Origin: a virus
Virus record (IMG/VR): IMGVR_UViG_3300027741_000163
Coordinates: 1 to 33,677 of that record
Reading direction: 5' to 3' (one strand)
Length of the DNA: 33,677 nt
Shown here: in pieces, positions 15,854 through 23,062 of the stretch
Numbering within the stretch: the stretch's first letter is position 1
Layout: the number at the start of each line of letters is the position of its first letter
The notes under the pieces: model-generated
The model's input: only the letters and a program-made list of their open reading frames with translations
Told to the model about the DNA's origin: nothing
The model's database searches: none
Position numbers and translations under genes: made by a program

Positions 15854-17848
15854 ATGGCATCCATCACCATCCCTCTGTATTACGACCTTGACCTGCTCCT
15901 CTGGACGAGTGCCGCCGGAGGGATCGCCCGGCAACCTAATCTGGTTCTCGGCCAGTCAGACTCCATCGCATTCGCAGTGCAATTTGTGCGGTCTGGAGTG
16001 GTCATTGAACTGACCTCCCCAGCGTGGATTTGCGGGATCAAACCGATCAACGACACCGCAGGCGATTACCTCTGCCAGACGACCACAGGCGTCAAGACTG
16101 GCTCAACCACCACAACAGTTTACACCTTCACCCTGCTCCTCGACTCGACCGAGTTACGAGCGTGGTTATTGACTGTCACGGCGGTGACCAATTATGCGGC
16201 GTTTTCAATCAGGGACACAGTCAATCTGATTGCCACCTTGCCAGCGATCACCTGCACGATTCTCCCCGACTACACGCTTGCAGGCACAACGCCGACGGCG
16301 GCGAGCGGGACACTGATTGTGGGTAGTGGGCAGACCTTCACGGTGAGCAAATCGTTTGCAATGCCAACCGACAACGGCACGGATGCGTATGTGCTGAAGA
16401 CCAATGGCGCAGGGGTGGGTAGATGGGCGGTGGACAGCGCGGGAACAGGCACAGTGCAGAGCGTCAGTGTGACAACCGCTAACGGAGTTTCTGGCTCGGT
16501 GGCTACCTCGACCACCACCCCAGCGATCACGCTCACGCTCGGGGCGATTACGCCGACCTCTGGCTCTTTTTCTGGCACTGATGACGCAACTAATATTGGG
16601 AGCGGATCAATCAATACGCAGGGTGGAATGGGCGTAACAAAATCGCTATATGTTGGCACAAGAATTGAAGTTGGTAGTGGGGGGCTTAGCGAATCACTTT
16701 TTGATCAAGATTTGAAGATTACGGGCGACCTCATTGCGACCTCGCTAAAATCGACCGCAGGAAATCAGACACTCCTACTCTCCCCAGTCGCTGACAGCGT
16801 CAACTATGTAGCCATTGAGCCGAGCGTAGCTGGCTTACCTCCCCACATTTACGCGAAAGGGGCAACGGACACAAATATTGGTCTGCATCTCAGCCCAAAA
16901 GGCGCTGGCTACGTCAATGTGCAGGACGGAAATGACGATTCAAAACGCCTGCGATTCGGCGCGAGTGGCAACTCCGCCAACGTCATTACCACCCTTGAAT
17001 CCTCGTCCACAAGCTCGCAGACAATCACGCTCCCAAATGCCATCACATCGGTGACGCTGGCGGGACTGCAAATGATTCAGACATTTAGCGCGGCGCAAAC
17101 CTTTTCCTCAACTGTCAGTCTGACCCTCAACACTGACGCAACCAGCTCGACCGTAGGCGGAACGCTGACTGTGACAGGTGGCGCGTCGGTGAGTCGAAAG
17201 CTGTTTGTTGGCTCGCTTCTGGACATTGTCGCAACGACCTCGACGGCGGGGCAGATTACGCAGGCGGGGACGCGAATACTTCACACCTATGGTACAGACA
17301 ATTTGTTCCTCGGAGGCGGTGCGGGAAACACAACTAACACAGGTTTTTACTCTGTGGGAATTGGAACTCGAGCGTTGTTTTCCCTTACCACTGGCAGGCA
17401 AAATTTGTGCTTTGGGTGGCAATCTGGTTATTACATTACGACGGGTTGGGACAACACAGTTTTTGGCGGATACAATACTGGACTCGGTATCAGCACGGGC
17501 AGTGGCAACTTAGTTGTCGGGGCAGGTGCTGACATCACTAACGGCAATTATCGCGGAGCAATCGGGGCTTACTCTTCATGCACAGCAGACGATACCATCG
17601 TCATTGGAAAAGTTGCTGGAACATACTCAGTCAACGGAACTCCGGGTTCGCGCTCTGCTGATAATGTCATCATTCCCGGTTTGCTGACCGCAAATGGCGG
17701 CGTCACAATTGCCTCTGGCAAAGCCCTCAAGCTCGGAAACACCGCCACCACAGGACTTACGGCAGGTGTGCTTTCCGCCCTTACAAACGCAAGCATTACA
17801 ATCACCGACTCGGCAGGCACAGTCTATCGCATTCCTTGCATCATTTAA
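15854..17848 (+). CDS. Tail fibre / receptor-binding protein
   Basis: 664 residues, rich in Thr, Ser, Gly and Ala. The N-terminus (1-145) is a beta domain (ITIPLYYDLDLLLWTSAAGG, SDSIAFAVQFVRSG) that may anchor to the tail. The middle has strand-turn repeats typical of trimeric fibres (GGTLTVTGGASVSRKLFVGS, echoing GGMGVTKSLYVGTRIEVGSG earlier). Residues about 495-580 carry a YadA-head-like left-handed parallel roll pattern (GFYSVGIGTRALFSLTTGRQNL, WDNTVFGGYNTGLG, GNLVVGAGADITNGNYRGAIG). The end is ITDSAGTVYRIPCII. GC content is clearly higher than in the genes upstream, suggesting a different recent history. Probable role: host recognition. Confidence 0.8.
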   Translation: MASITIPLYYDLDLLLWTSAAGGIARQPNLVLGQSDSIAFAVQFVRSGVVIELTSPAWICGIKPINDTAGDYLCQTTTGVKTGSTTTTVYTFTLLLDSTELRAWLLTVTAVTNYAAFSIRDTVNLIATLPAITCTILPDYTLAGTTPTAASGTLIVGSGQTFTVSKSFAMPTDNGTDAYVLKTNGAGVGRWAVDSAGTGTVQSVSVTTANGVSGSVATSTTTPAITLTLGAITPTSGSFSGTDDATNIGSGSINTQGGMGVTKSLYVGTRIEVGSGGLSESLFDQDLKITGDLIATSLKSTAGNQTLLLSPVADSVNYVAIEPSVAGLPPHIYAKGATDTNIGLHLSPKGAGYVNVQDGNDDSKRLRFGASGNSANVITTLESSSTSSQTITLPNAITSVTLAGLQMIQTFSAAQTFSSTVSLTLNTDATSSTVGGTLTVTGGASVSRKLFVGSLLDIVATTSTAGQITQAGTRILHTYGTDNLFLGGGAGNTTNTGFYSVGIGTRALFSLTTGRQNLCFGWQSGYYITTGWDNTVFGGYNTGLGISTGSGNLVVGAGADITNGNYRGAIGAYSSCTADDTIVIGKVAGTYSVNGTPGSRSADNVIIPGLLTANGGVTIASGKALKLGNTATTGLTAGVLSALTNASITITDSAGTVYRIPCII

Positions 17849-17851
17849 TTT

Positions 17852-18163
17852 ATGTCCACCACTATCACCATCAATGTTGCCTTTCTGACCGAGGATCAGC
17901 GAGACGCCGCCACGCTCCTCTTCGCTCGCTCAGGCGGGTGGCAATCGCTCGTAGACGGCGAGCCAAACCCAGTCAGCGCAGAGGATTACGGCGTGACGAT
18001 GATCGCCAATTACCTGCGCCAGCGGGTGAGCGAGCAGTCAGCCTACGACGCGCAAATTGCGGCGGCTCAGGCGGTCGCTGACCTGCTCGACGGAGTGAGT
18101 GTGACGACTCCCGCCGAGTTCAACGCGCTCTTCCCAACGCCACCGATCACCACTCCTGTCTAA
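17852..18163 (+). CDS. Hypothetical protein downstream of the fibre
   Basis: 103 residues; not recognised. Contains FLTEDQRDAATLLFARSGGWQSLV near the start, followed by a long helix (IANYLRQRVSEQSAYDAQIAAAQAVADLL) that could be a coiled coil. It starts 3 bases after the fibre stop and shares the same GC-rich composition. It may be a fibre assembly partner or a capping protein; this is inference from position. Confidence 0.5.
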   Translation: MSTTITINVAFLTEDQRDAATLLFARSGGWQSLVDGEPNPVSAEDYGVTMIANYLRQRVSEQSAYDAQIAAAQAVADLLDGVSVTTPAEFNALFPTPPITTPV

Positions 18164-18420
18164 TGCTCCGCAACGAGATCTTTGGCGACGTGTGGCGTGG
18201 CTTAGTCGGCATTGCCGGGAGCTGGGTGGCAGTCATCTCCTCGGTGCACGAGGACATTGATAGCATAGCGAAAACGGCTGGAATGATCCTCGGCTGTCTC
18301 GCGTCGCTGGCAATGCTTATTTCTCTCTGCCAACGCATTATCAGCAATTGGCAGAGGGAAAATGACAGTAAAAATGACATCGACGACCTAAAGGACATCA
18401 AAGAAAAACTCGACGAATAA
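18163..18420 (+). CDS. Membrane protein, possible holin or antiholin
   Basis: 85 residues. Two hydrophobic segments (VWRGLVGIAGSWVAVISSV, about 10-28, and AGMILGCLASLAMLISLC, about 39-56) separated by an acidic loop, then a charged, helical C-terminus (ENDSKNDIDDLKDIKEKLDE). Start overlaps the preceding stop (TAATG). It opens a run of membrane proteins, a lipoprotein and an endolysin, so a lysis role is likely. Confidence 0.6.
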   Translation: MLRNEIFGDVWRGLVGIAGSWVAVISSVHEDIDSIAKTAGMILGCLASLAMLISLCQRIISNWQRENDSKNDIDDLKDIKEKLDE

Positions 18421-18424
18421 ACCT

Positions 18425-18637
18425 ATGAACACCAAAAACTTAGCTGGCTACGGCTCAATTATTATGAGTCTGCTCACCGCCCTCGCCGCCGCTCCATACT
18501 CCCTCGGCGAGGTGGCTACAATCATCCCGCCAGAATGGAAACAACGGGTGTTCATTGCAGGAGCAATTGCAACCCTGCTCCTGCGAATTATTCGAGACAA
18601 CACGACCCCAACAAACCCAACCCAACCAACACCATGA
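18425..18637 (+). CDS. Small membrane protein, possible holin
   Basis: 70 residues with two membrane-length segments (IIMSLLTALAAAPYSLGEVA, about 12-31, and RVFIAGAIATLLLRII, about 42-57) and a short polar C-terminus ending PTNPTQPTP. Either this or the previous protein could be the holin that releases the endolysin. The Pro/Thr/Gln tail is coded by CCCAACCCAACC-type bases related to the junction repeat further right (24155-24758). Confidence 0.6.
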   Translation: MNTKNLAGYGSIIMSLLTALAAAPYSLGEVATIIPPEWKQRVFIAGAIATLLLRIIRDNTTPTNPTQPTP

Positions 18638-19017
18638 ACCCAAAAACTCTCATCCTGTTACCCTCCCTCTTCATCCTCTCGTCCTGCTCCACCGAGTGGA
18701 TGCAGAGCAATGTAACCAAAGCAGTTCTGTCCGAGATTGGAACGATGGTCTTCAACGCTGCTGTTCAATCGTTTACCTCTGATAGCAAGGTAGACTTTGG
18801 TCATTCAATGGCACAAGGCTTGTGGCAGAATCCACAGGTGACCGCAGGATCGATCAAACGCATTGCCGATGCATGGAGTGCTGATCACCTCCCAAAACTC
18901 TCTACAGAGGCTTACAAGGCGTATGCGTATGCCAACCCACAGAACTCTAAACAGCAAGCGCAAGTAACAGATGCAATTGCCAGCGCGATTAGTAATGCGG
19001 CGCAAAACAAATTCTAA
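18634..19017 (+). CDS. Lipoprotein of the lysis cassette
   Basis: 127 residues from ATG 18634, which overlaps the preceding stop (ATGA). Starting here gives a clear type II signal: KTLILLPSLFILSSC, with lipobox LSSC and Cys at about residue 18. The mature part is mostly helical (SEIGTMVFNAAVQSF, GSIKRIADAWSADHL, QVTDAIASAISNAAQNKF) with no second membrane segment. An outer-membrane lipoprotein between holin and endolysin genes might act as an o-spanin-like partner in disrupting the outer membrane, but it is longer than typical Rz1 proteins and has no Pro-rich region. The signal is directly visible; the spanin role is inferred. Confidence 0.7.
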   Translation: MNPKTLILLPSLFILSSCSTEWMQSNVTKAVLSEIGTMVFNAAVQSFTSDSKVDFGHSMAQGLWQNPQVTAGSIKRIADAWSADHLPKLSTEAYKAYAYANPQNSKQQAQVTDAIASAISNAAQNKF

Positions 19018-19511
19018 TGAAACTTGCACAACGATTAGTTGACCTAGCCTTGAAAGAGGTTGGGACAGAAGAAGTTCGCAACACAAATTGTGGGCCTCGC
19101 GTCAACGAATACAAATCGGCAACGTGGCTCCCTCCGGATCAGGCGTGGCCGTGGTGCGCGGCGTTTATCGACTGGCTCGTTATGCGAGCGATGGAGGAGG
19201 AAAGCGAGCGAAAATTTACCTTTGAGCGACCCCGCACCGCCGGGGCTTGGGATCTTGAAAATTGGTCGATGAAGCAAGACGGCTCGACGTGGACAAAACT
19301 CAACCCGCAGGCAGGCGACATAGCCGCCGGGGACATCGTAATTTTTACTTTTTCGCACGTTGGGCTGGCGGTCGACTCGCCCGCGAAGGGGCTTGTGGCT
19401 ACGGTGGAGGGAAACTCCCAGGCCGGAACGACTTCACGCGATGGTGGTGGAGTTTTTAAACACAACCGAAAACTTTCGCTAATTAAAACAAGAATTCGTT
19501 TTACCGTGTAA
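19017..19511 (+). CDS. CHAP-domain endolysin with a replaced C-terminus
   Basis: 164 residues. Cysteine peptidase/amidase that cuts peptidoglycan. Catalytic Cys47 in WPWCAAFIDW, His114 in FTFSHVGLAV and the Glu131/Asn133 region in TVEGNS form the expected CHAP set. AGDIAAGDIVIF is the usual strand before the His. Starts inside the lipoprotein stop (TAATG). The last 25 residues (SRDGGGV to IRFTV, coded by 19434-19508) match the end of the following HNH protein at 20 of 25 positions. GC at third positions drops from 15/21 in the 21 codons just before (19371-19433) to 6/24 in the last 24 codons, so the 3' end appears to have a different origin from the body of the gene. Confidence 0.85.
   Translation: MKLAQRLVDLALKEVGTEEVRNTNCGPRVNEYKSATWLPPDQAWPWCAAFIDWLVMRAMEEESERKFTFERPRTAGAWDLENWSMKQDGSTWTKLNPQAGDIAAGDIVIFTFSHVGLAVDSPAKGLVATVEGNSQAGTTSRDGGGVFKHNRKLSLIKTRIRFTV
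19434..19511 (+). repeat. Recoded endolysin tail, upstream copy
   Basis: Codes 25 residues plus stop. Matches 20202-20279 at 20 of 25 residues but only 48 of 75 bases; 14 of the 20 shared residues use different codons. This copy is A/T-rich at third positions (6/24 GC) unlike the gene it ends. Confidence 0.85.
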
Positions 19512-19514
19512 TTC

Positions 19515-20279
19515 ATGACTGCAAAACAAGCATCTCATCGAAGGGAAAAAGAGCGCGTTAAAATGCGCTTACTGACCGAGCCGGATAGTGAATGGTCTTT
19601 GAATTTTAAGACCAAGAGAAAGGCACAGCAGAAGCGTTGGATTGCAAGGAACCAGGATGCGAAAAACCGACACGGCAAGACGTATTACGACAAGCACAAG
19701 GTAAAATTAATCGCTAAAAACGTCGCATTAAAGAGGCAAAAAAAGATTGAGAACGGATGGAGTCTTCGCAAACCACAAACAAAAGAAGAATCAAAAGCGC
19801 GAGTAAAGAAGTGGTGCTTTGATAACCGTGAAAGGCTCAACGCTAAACTGCGAGCCCGAAGAGCATCCGATCCCTCGTTTAAGATTAGTTGCAATCTTAG
19901 GAAACGCCTTTCAGCCTTGCTACGACTAGCATCTACCAAAAAGACATCACAAACGCTCGCTTTGCTTGGGTGTCCTCTTCCGTCGTTTATGTTTTATCTG
20001 GAAAGCAAATTTGAGGTTGGAATGACGTGGGCAAATTATGGAGAGTGGCACATCGACCACATTATGCCGTGTGCAATCTTCGACCTTACCCAGCTGGATC
20101 ATCAAAAGAGGTGCTTTCACTTCTCCAATATGCAGCCTCTTTGGGCGGGGGATAACCGCAGGAAATCGGACTCCATTCCAGACTCCGCTGATACTCAAGG
20201 AAGCAGAGACGGAGGAGGAGTGTGGAAAAAGGAGCGAAAGATTTCCCTGATTAAAAGCCGCATCCGCTTCACCGTATGA
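19515..20279 (+). CDS. HNH homing endonuclease fused to an endolysin tail
   Basis: 254 residues. Residues 1-140 are very Lys/Arg-rich and helical, as expected for DNA binding. The nuclease core is WHIDHI at 178-183, a second conserved part CFHFSNMQPLW at 200-210 (Asn205), and Asn214 in GDNRRKSD, the layout of phage HNH endonucleases of the H-I-D-H type. Residues 230-254 (SRDGGGV to IRFTV) are not part of an HNH enzyme but a copy of the CHAP endolysin end. Its codons (14/24 GC at third positions) resemble the body of the endolysin. Its TGA overlaps the following small gene (ATGA), the usual junction style here. I infer that the endonuclease gene was inserted into the endolysin gene and inherited the original 3' end. 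Confidence 0.85.
   Translation: MTAKQASHRREKERVKMRLLTEPDSEWSLNFKTKRKAQQKRWIARNQDAKNRHGKTYYDKHKVKLIAKNVALKRQKKIENGWSLRKPQTKEESKARVKKWCFDNRERLNAKLRARRASDPSFKISCNLRKRLSALLRLASTKKTSQTLALLGCPLPSFMFYLESKFEVGMTWANYGEWHIDHIMPCAIFDLTQLDHQKRCFHFSNMQPLWAGDNRRKSDSIPDSADTQGSRDGGGVWKKERKISLIKSRIRFTV
20202..20279 (+). repeat. Original-looking endolysin tail, downstream copy
   Basis: Second copy of the 25-codon endolysin end, in frame with the HNH gene. GC-rich third positions and the ATGA overlap with the next gene suggest that this is the ancestral end of the endolysin gene. Confidence 0.8.
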
Positions 20280-20377
20280 TCAGCGAAGGCTTAAAATCTT
20301 CTACTGCGTTTGCGCTAATCTGGGCCATTGCGGTGCTTGCGTTTGCGTGGATTTTAGGAAGATCAATCAAGGAATAA
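20276..20377 (+). CDS. 33-residue membrane peptide
   Basis: Starts at ATG overlapping the stop of the HNH gene (ATGA) and ends TAA 20375-20377. One hydrophobic segment (TAFALIWAIAVLAFAWILG) with short polar ends (MISEGLKSS, RSIKE). Because the downstream endolysin tail was probably the real endolysin end, this peptide would originally have followed the endolysin directly, making it a member of the lysis cassette (possible holin, antiholin or spanin-like peptide). Too short for a family call. Confidence 0.6.
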   Translation: MISEGLKSSTAFALIWAIAVLAFAWILGRSIKE

Positions 20378-20380
20378 TTT

Positions 20381-21016
20381 ATGAAAAATGACGTATTTAA
20401 TCGGCTCACTGCCGCGATCAAAAGCAACGGAGACATTGATCAGCATCTAGTCTTCCTCACGGGCGAGGCATCAAAATGCTCGTCAATCCTTGAGTGTGGT
20501 GTCCGAGGGATCGTCAGCACATGGGCATTCATTGCTGGACTGAGCATGAATCAGTTCGCAGGCAAGACGCTTCATTGCTGTGACATAGCGTACATTGGAG
20601 CGGATGCGCTTAACGAGGTGACCGGACATTGTGAAGCGTCTGAGATTGGATTTAACTTCTTTCATCAGAACGATCTGACGCTTCCAAACACTCGGTATGA
20701 CATGATCTTTATTGATACCCTCCATTGCTACGGGCAACTCCGCCGGGAATTGGAGAAGTTTTCACAGAACACGGACGTTATCATCCTGCACGATACGCAG
20801 ATTGATGGCGAGGTGGGAGAGCCAGTTAGGAATGGTTGGGATGTAGCTTCGTTGAGCGAGCAATTTGGATGGGACAAATCTGACTTTGAGCTTGGGTTAA
20901 CTCCGGCGATTGATGAGTTTTTGATTACCAACCCAAACTGGCACATCGCCTACAAAACCGAGCATCAGAACGGTCTCACAATGCTGTGCAGAGCAACACC
21001 TTGCGAGAAATTGTAG
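20381..21016 (+). CDS. Class I SAM methyltransferase-like protein
   Basis: 211 residues. SILECGVRGIVSTWAFIAGL is the glycine-rich SAM-binding motif I region (E.G...G). LHCCDIAY fits motif II, with an acidic residue at the strand end. RYDMIFIDTLHCYGQLRRELEKF and VIILHDT form the motif IV/V area usual in methyltransferase-24 and cephalosporin-hydroxylase-like proteins, where the D-x-x-H-x-Y pattern is typical. Such enzymes often modify sugars and occur near glycosyltransferases. Here the neighbours are the lysis cassette and a regulator. Substrate unknown. Ends with TAG and is followed by a promoter-like gap. Confidence 0.65.
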   Translation: MKNDVFNRLTAAIKSNGDIDQHLVFLTGEASKCSSILECGVRGIVSTWAFIAGLSMNQFAGKTLHCCDIAYIGADALNEVTGHCEASEIGFNFFHQNDLTLPNTRYDMIFIDTLHCYGQLRRELEKFSQNTDVIILHDTQIDGEVGEPVRNGWDVASLSEQFGWDKSDFELGLTPAIDEFLITNPNWHIAYKTEHQNGLTMLCRATPCEKL

Positions 21017-21038
21017 CAATATTTCAATTAAATCTGAG

Positions 21039-21067
21039 TTGAACTTTTTTTGAATTTGTGTGATGAT
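21039..21067 (+). promoter_or_regulatory. Putative promoter before the HTH gene
   Basis: TTGAAC (21039-21044), 17-base spacer including a T-run, GATGAT (21062-21067). It lies in the gap between the methyltransferase-like gene and the regulator, where a new transcription unit would be expected. The -10 box lies only 7 bases before the start codon, which would make a nearly leaderless transcript. Confidence 0.4.
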
Positions 21068-21073
21068 GGGCGG

Positions 21074-21391
21074 ATGACACAAGTAATTGAAAAATTAAAA
21101 GCAAAACTGAGCGGCACATCTGGAAAACTCATCCGCGGATCGGTGAGTCGAACCTCAGAGGTTTTGGAGATTAGCCCAGGCACAGTAGCCAATTGGCTCA
21201 GTGGCAAGAGCAAACCAAATCGCCGATGGAAGAAAAGCATCGAAGAATTCATTGAGATGGATGTTGATTTGTCCGCAAAACGGACTGGGCCTTGTGGGCC
21301 TTGGAAAAAGTTCCCAGTGGCAAATGTGGTTGCGGGAGAGGATCTTACGCCAGAACCAGTACCAGCATTGCAAGCTAATGAAATAATTTAA
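21074..21391 (+). CDS. HTH DNA-binding regulator
   Basis: 105 residues from ATG 21074, chosen because it begins MTQVIEKLKAKL just after a GGGCGG; an earlier ATG at 21050 adds an unlikely leader. SRTSEVLEISPGTVANWLSGKSKPNRRWKKSIEEFI is a helix-turn-helix of the XRE type (recognition helix about GTVANWLSGK). The rest (FPVANVVAGEDLTPEPVPAL) is unstructured. It heads the run of early-type genes and is followed by spaced GTTGAT repeats, so it may regulate that unit. It could equally be a DNA-binding protein with another job. Confidence 0.65.
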   Translation: MTQVIEKLKAKLSGTSGKLIRGSVSRTSEVLEISPGTVANWLSGKSKPNRRWKKSIEEFIEMDVDLSAKRTGPCGPWKKFPVANVVAGEDLTPEPVPALQANEII

Positions 21392-21406
21392 AAAAATCCT
21401 TGTAGT

Positions 21407-21422
21407 GTTGATTGAGGTTGAT
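21407..21422 (+). promoter_or_regulatory. Two GTTGAT half-sites, possible operator
   Basis: GTTGAT at 21407-21412 and again at 21417-21422, ten bases apart (one helical turn), in the short gap between the HTH gene and the next gene. Possibly a binding site for the HTH protein, or part of a promoter region; the evidence is only the phased repeat. Confidence 0.25.
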
Positions 21423-21435
21423 AGATTGCTTGCAC

Positions 21436-21774
21436 ATGAAATTAATCAACCTCACTCCACACGTCATCACCATTCACGCTGGCGACAAAACCATCGTAAT
21501 CAAGCCCTCGGGAATTGTTGCTCGCCTGATGGTCGAGCGCATCTCTCTTCCGACAATTGAGGTGGACGAAATCACCATCCCAATCGCGTCCACAGTCCTC
21601 CGAGATTTGATGGATATGCCTCCACCAACCGAGGGCATCTGGTATGTCGCCTCGGCATTGGTTGCACAGAAATGCGCTCAACTTGACCGAGAAGACACCT
21701 TTTCTCCCGGCGAATTGCTTCGCAACGAAGAAGGCGTTGTCGTTGGATGCAACGGTCTCTGCATCTACCTATGA
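21436..21774 (+). CDS. Phage protein of the NLTPH type
   Basis: 112 residues from ATG 21436. The opening KLINLTPHVITIHAGDKTIVIKPSGIVARL is a well known phage pattern ('i.NLTPH.i.i.......i.PSG.vARv'), found in small proteins of unknown function encoded among early genes. The middle IEVDEITIPIASTV and the later GIWYVASALVAQKCAQLDREDTFSPGELLRNEEGVVVGC fit the same family. Function unknown. Its stop overlaps the next start (ATGA). Confidence 0.7.
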   Translation: MKLINLTPHVITIHAGDKTIVIKPSGIVARLMVERISLPTIEVDEITIPIASTVLRDLMDMPPPTEGIWYVASALVAQKCAQLDREDTFSPGELLRNEEGVVVGCNGLCIYL

Positions 21775-21947
21775 GAATGAGATCTTACCCTTGGTTTCAC
21801 GATGAGGCCGAGCGCGTTAAGCGCCAGCACATTCAGAAGATGAATCAGTTAAATCAACTCAGAGCATCCAAAATCCTAACAATCAAACTCAGCATTATCC
21901 TACTAATCATCATCGGCATTATTACCTACCAAATCACACACCTATGA
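21771..21947 (+). CDS. Small membrane-anchored protein
   Basis: 58 residues from ATG 21771 (overlaps the preceding stop). N-terminal half polar and basic (YPWFHDEAERVKRQHIQKMNQ), C-terminal half a single membrane helix (ILTIKLSIILLIIIGIITYQI). Predicted N-in, C-out small membrane protein; function unknown. Ends in ATGA with the next gene. Confidence 0.5.
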   Translation: MRMRSYPWFHDEAERVKRQHIQKMNQLNQLRASKILTIKLSIILLIIIGIITYQITHL

Positions 21948-22186
21948 GCAAAACCATTACCCTAAGCATTGATTGCAAGCTAATCGACAAAGCAAAACTT
22001 AAGCCATACACACGGAAGGACGGCACAGAAGCGTTGTTTTTAGCGATGACCTTGGTGGAGACGCCAAACTCGCCGTATGGTGAATGGATGGTTAAGCAGG
22101 ACTCGACCAAGGAAGAGCGCGAGGCGAAGGTCAAACTGCCAATTCTTGGTAACGCCAAAACTTTAGGATGGAAGGCAGGAGCATGA
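21944..22186 (+). CDS. Hypothetical protein before the ERF gene
   Basis: 80 residues. Beta-rich with TITLSIDCKLIDKAKLKPYTRKDGTEALFLAMTLVETPNSPYGEWMVKQ, a pattern I associate with small phage proteins next to ERF or ssDNA-binding genes; it may be a ssDNA-binding OB-like protein, though this is not demonstrable by eye. It runs directly into the ERF gene with overlap. Confidence 0.6.
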   Translation: MSKTITLSIDCKLIDKAKLKPYTRKDGTEALFLAMTLVETPNSPYGEWMVKQDSTKEEREAKVKLPILGNAKTLGWKAGA

Positions 22187-22749
22187 ACAAGAGCGACTCA
22201 ATCGCGGCGTTGGCGGCGGCGCTTTCCAAGGCGCAGGGGCAGATGGGCGGCGCAAAGAAGGAGGTGTCCAACACTTTTTTCAAGAGCAAATATGCTGATC
22301 TTGCCTCAGTTTGGGAAGCTGCTCGCCTCCCACTCACGAATAATGGGCTGGCAGTCATTCAACTGCCAGGGCGTGACGCTCAAGGTCATTTCGTTGAGAC
22401 TGTCCTTACTCACTCCTCGGGCGAATGGGTGAGTGGCATCTTCTACATCACGCCGCTCAAAGATGATCCGCAACAAATAATGAGCGCCACCACTTACGCG
22501 AGGAGAGGATCGCTGGCTAGTATTTTAGGCATCGCTCCAGAAGATGACGATGGCGAAGGCGCGATGGGCAGACCAGCACAGGCAGCAGCAGTTCGTCCGG
22601 CATCTAAGCCAGTTAAGGAAGGGCCATCTGAAGAGCAGCAGGACAAGTGGATCAATGACCACAATGCAAGGGTGGCAGCATCAAAGGTGGTGCAGACAAA
22701 GCAAGACCTTCGCAACATGGAAATCGACAACTCAGACATCCCATTCTAA
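22183..22749 (+). CDS. erf: ERF-family single-strand annealing protein
   Basis: 188 residues from ATG 22183, which has GGAAGGCAGGAGC upstream and overlaps the preceding stop; an earlier start at 22168 is less likely. Typical ERF elements: AAALSKAQGQMGGAKKEVSNTFFKSKYADLASVWEAARLPLTNNGLAVIQ (the KskYADLasv...r..l..ngl pattern) and IMSATTYARRGSLASILGIAPEDDDGE, the conserved end of the core domain. The acidic tail (NMEIDNSDIPF) resembles those of recombination proteins that bind partner enzymes. Role: homologous recombination and DNA end annealing. Confidence 0.9.
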   Translation: MNKSDSIAALAAALSKAQGQMGGAKKEVSNTFFKSKYADLASVWEAARLPLTNNGLAVIQLPGRDAQGHFVETVLTHSSGEWVSGIFYITPLKDDPQQIMSATTYARRGSLASILGIAPEDDDGEGAMGRPAQAAAVRPASKPVKEGPSEEQQDKWINDHNARVAASKVVQTKQDLRNMEIDNSDIPF

Positions 22750-23003
22750 TGGAAAAATCACAACACGCTAAAGATGAGGACACGGCATGGGAACGCTGGA
22801 GGGTGAGAAACACCTTGCCAGATGGCAGTCAGGAGTTCTCTGACATCTCGCCGGAATGCATTCGCTTTGTTCGCTGGGAGAAAAATTGCATCAATCTGTT
22901 GCGAGAAGGAATTAATCCTCCGAGCAACGCCGAACGCGAGGCTTATCAGAAAGCGTATTACGCTCGTCAAGCGCAGATTCACAAGACCGACGAGACTCGG
23001 TAA
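22749..23003 (+). CDS. Hypothetical protein after the ERF gene
   Basis: 84 residues; not recognised. Charged and helical, with WERWRVRNTLPDGSQEFSDISPECIRFVRWEKNC and a C-terminal NAEREAYQKAYYARQAQIHK helix. Its start overlaps the ERF stop (TAATG). Followed by a 59-base gap with no clear signal. Confidence 0.5.
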   Translation: MEKSQHAKDEDTAWERWRVRNTLPDGSQEFSDISPECIRFVRWEKNCINLLREGINPPSNAEREAYQKAYYARQAQIHKTDETR

Positions 23004-23062
23004 ACAATAGGAAAACGTCATCCATAACGGCGTGACATCAGGAGAGACTGCACACTTTACTT

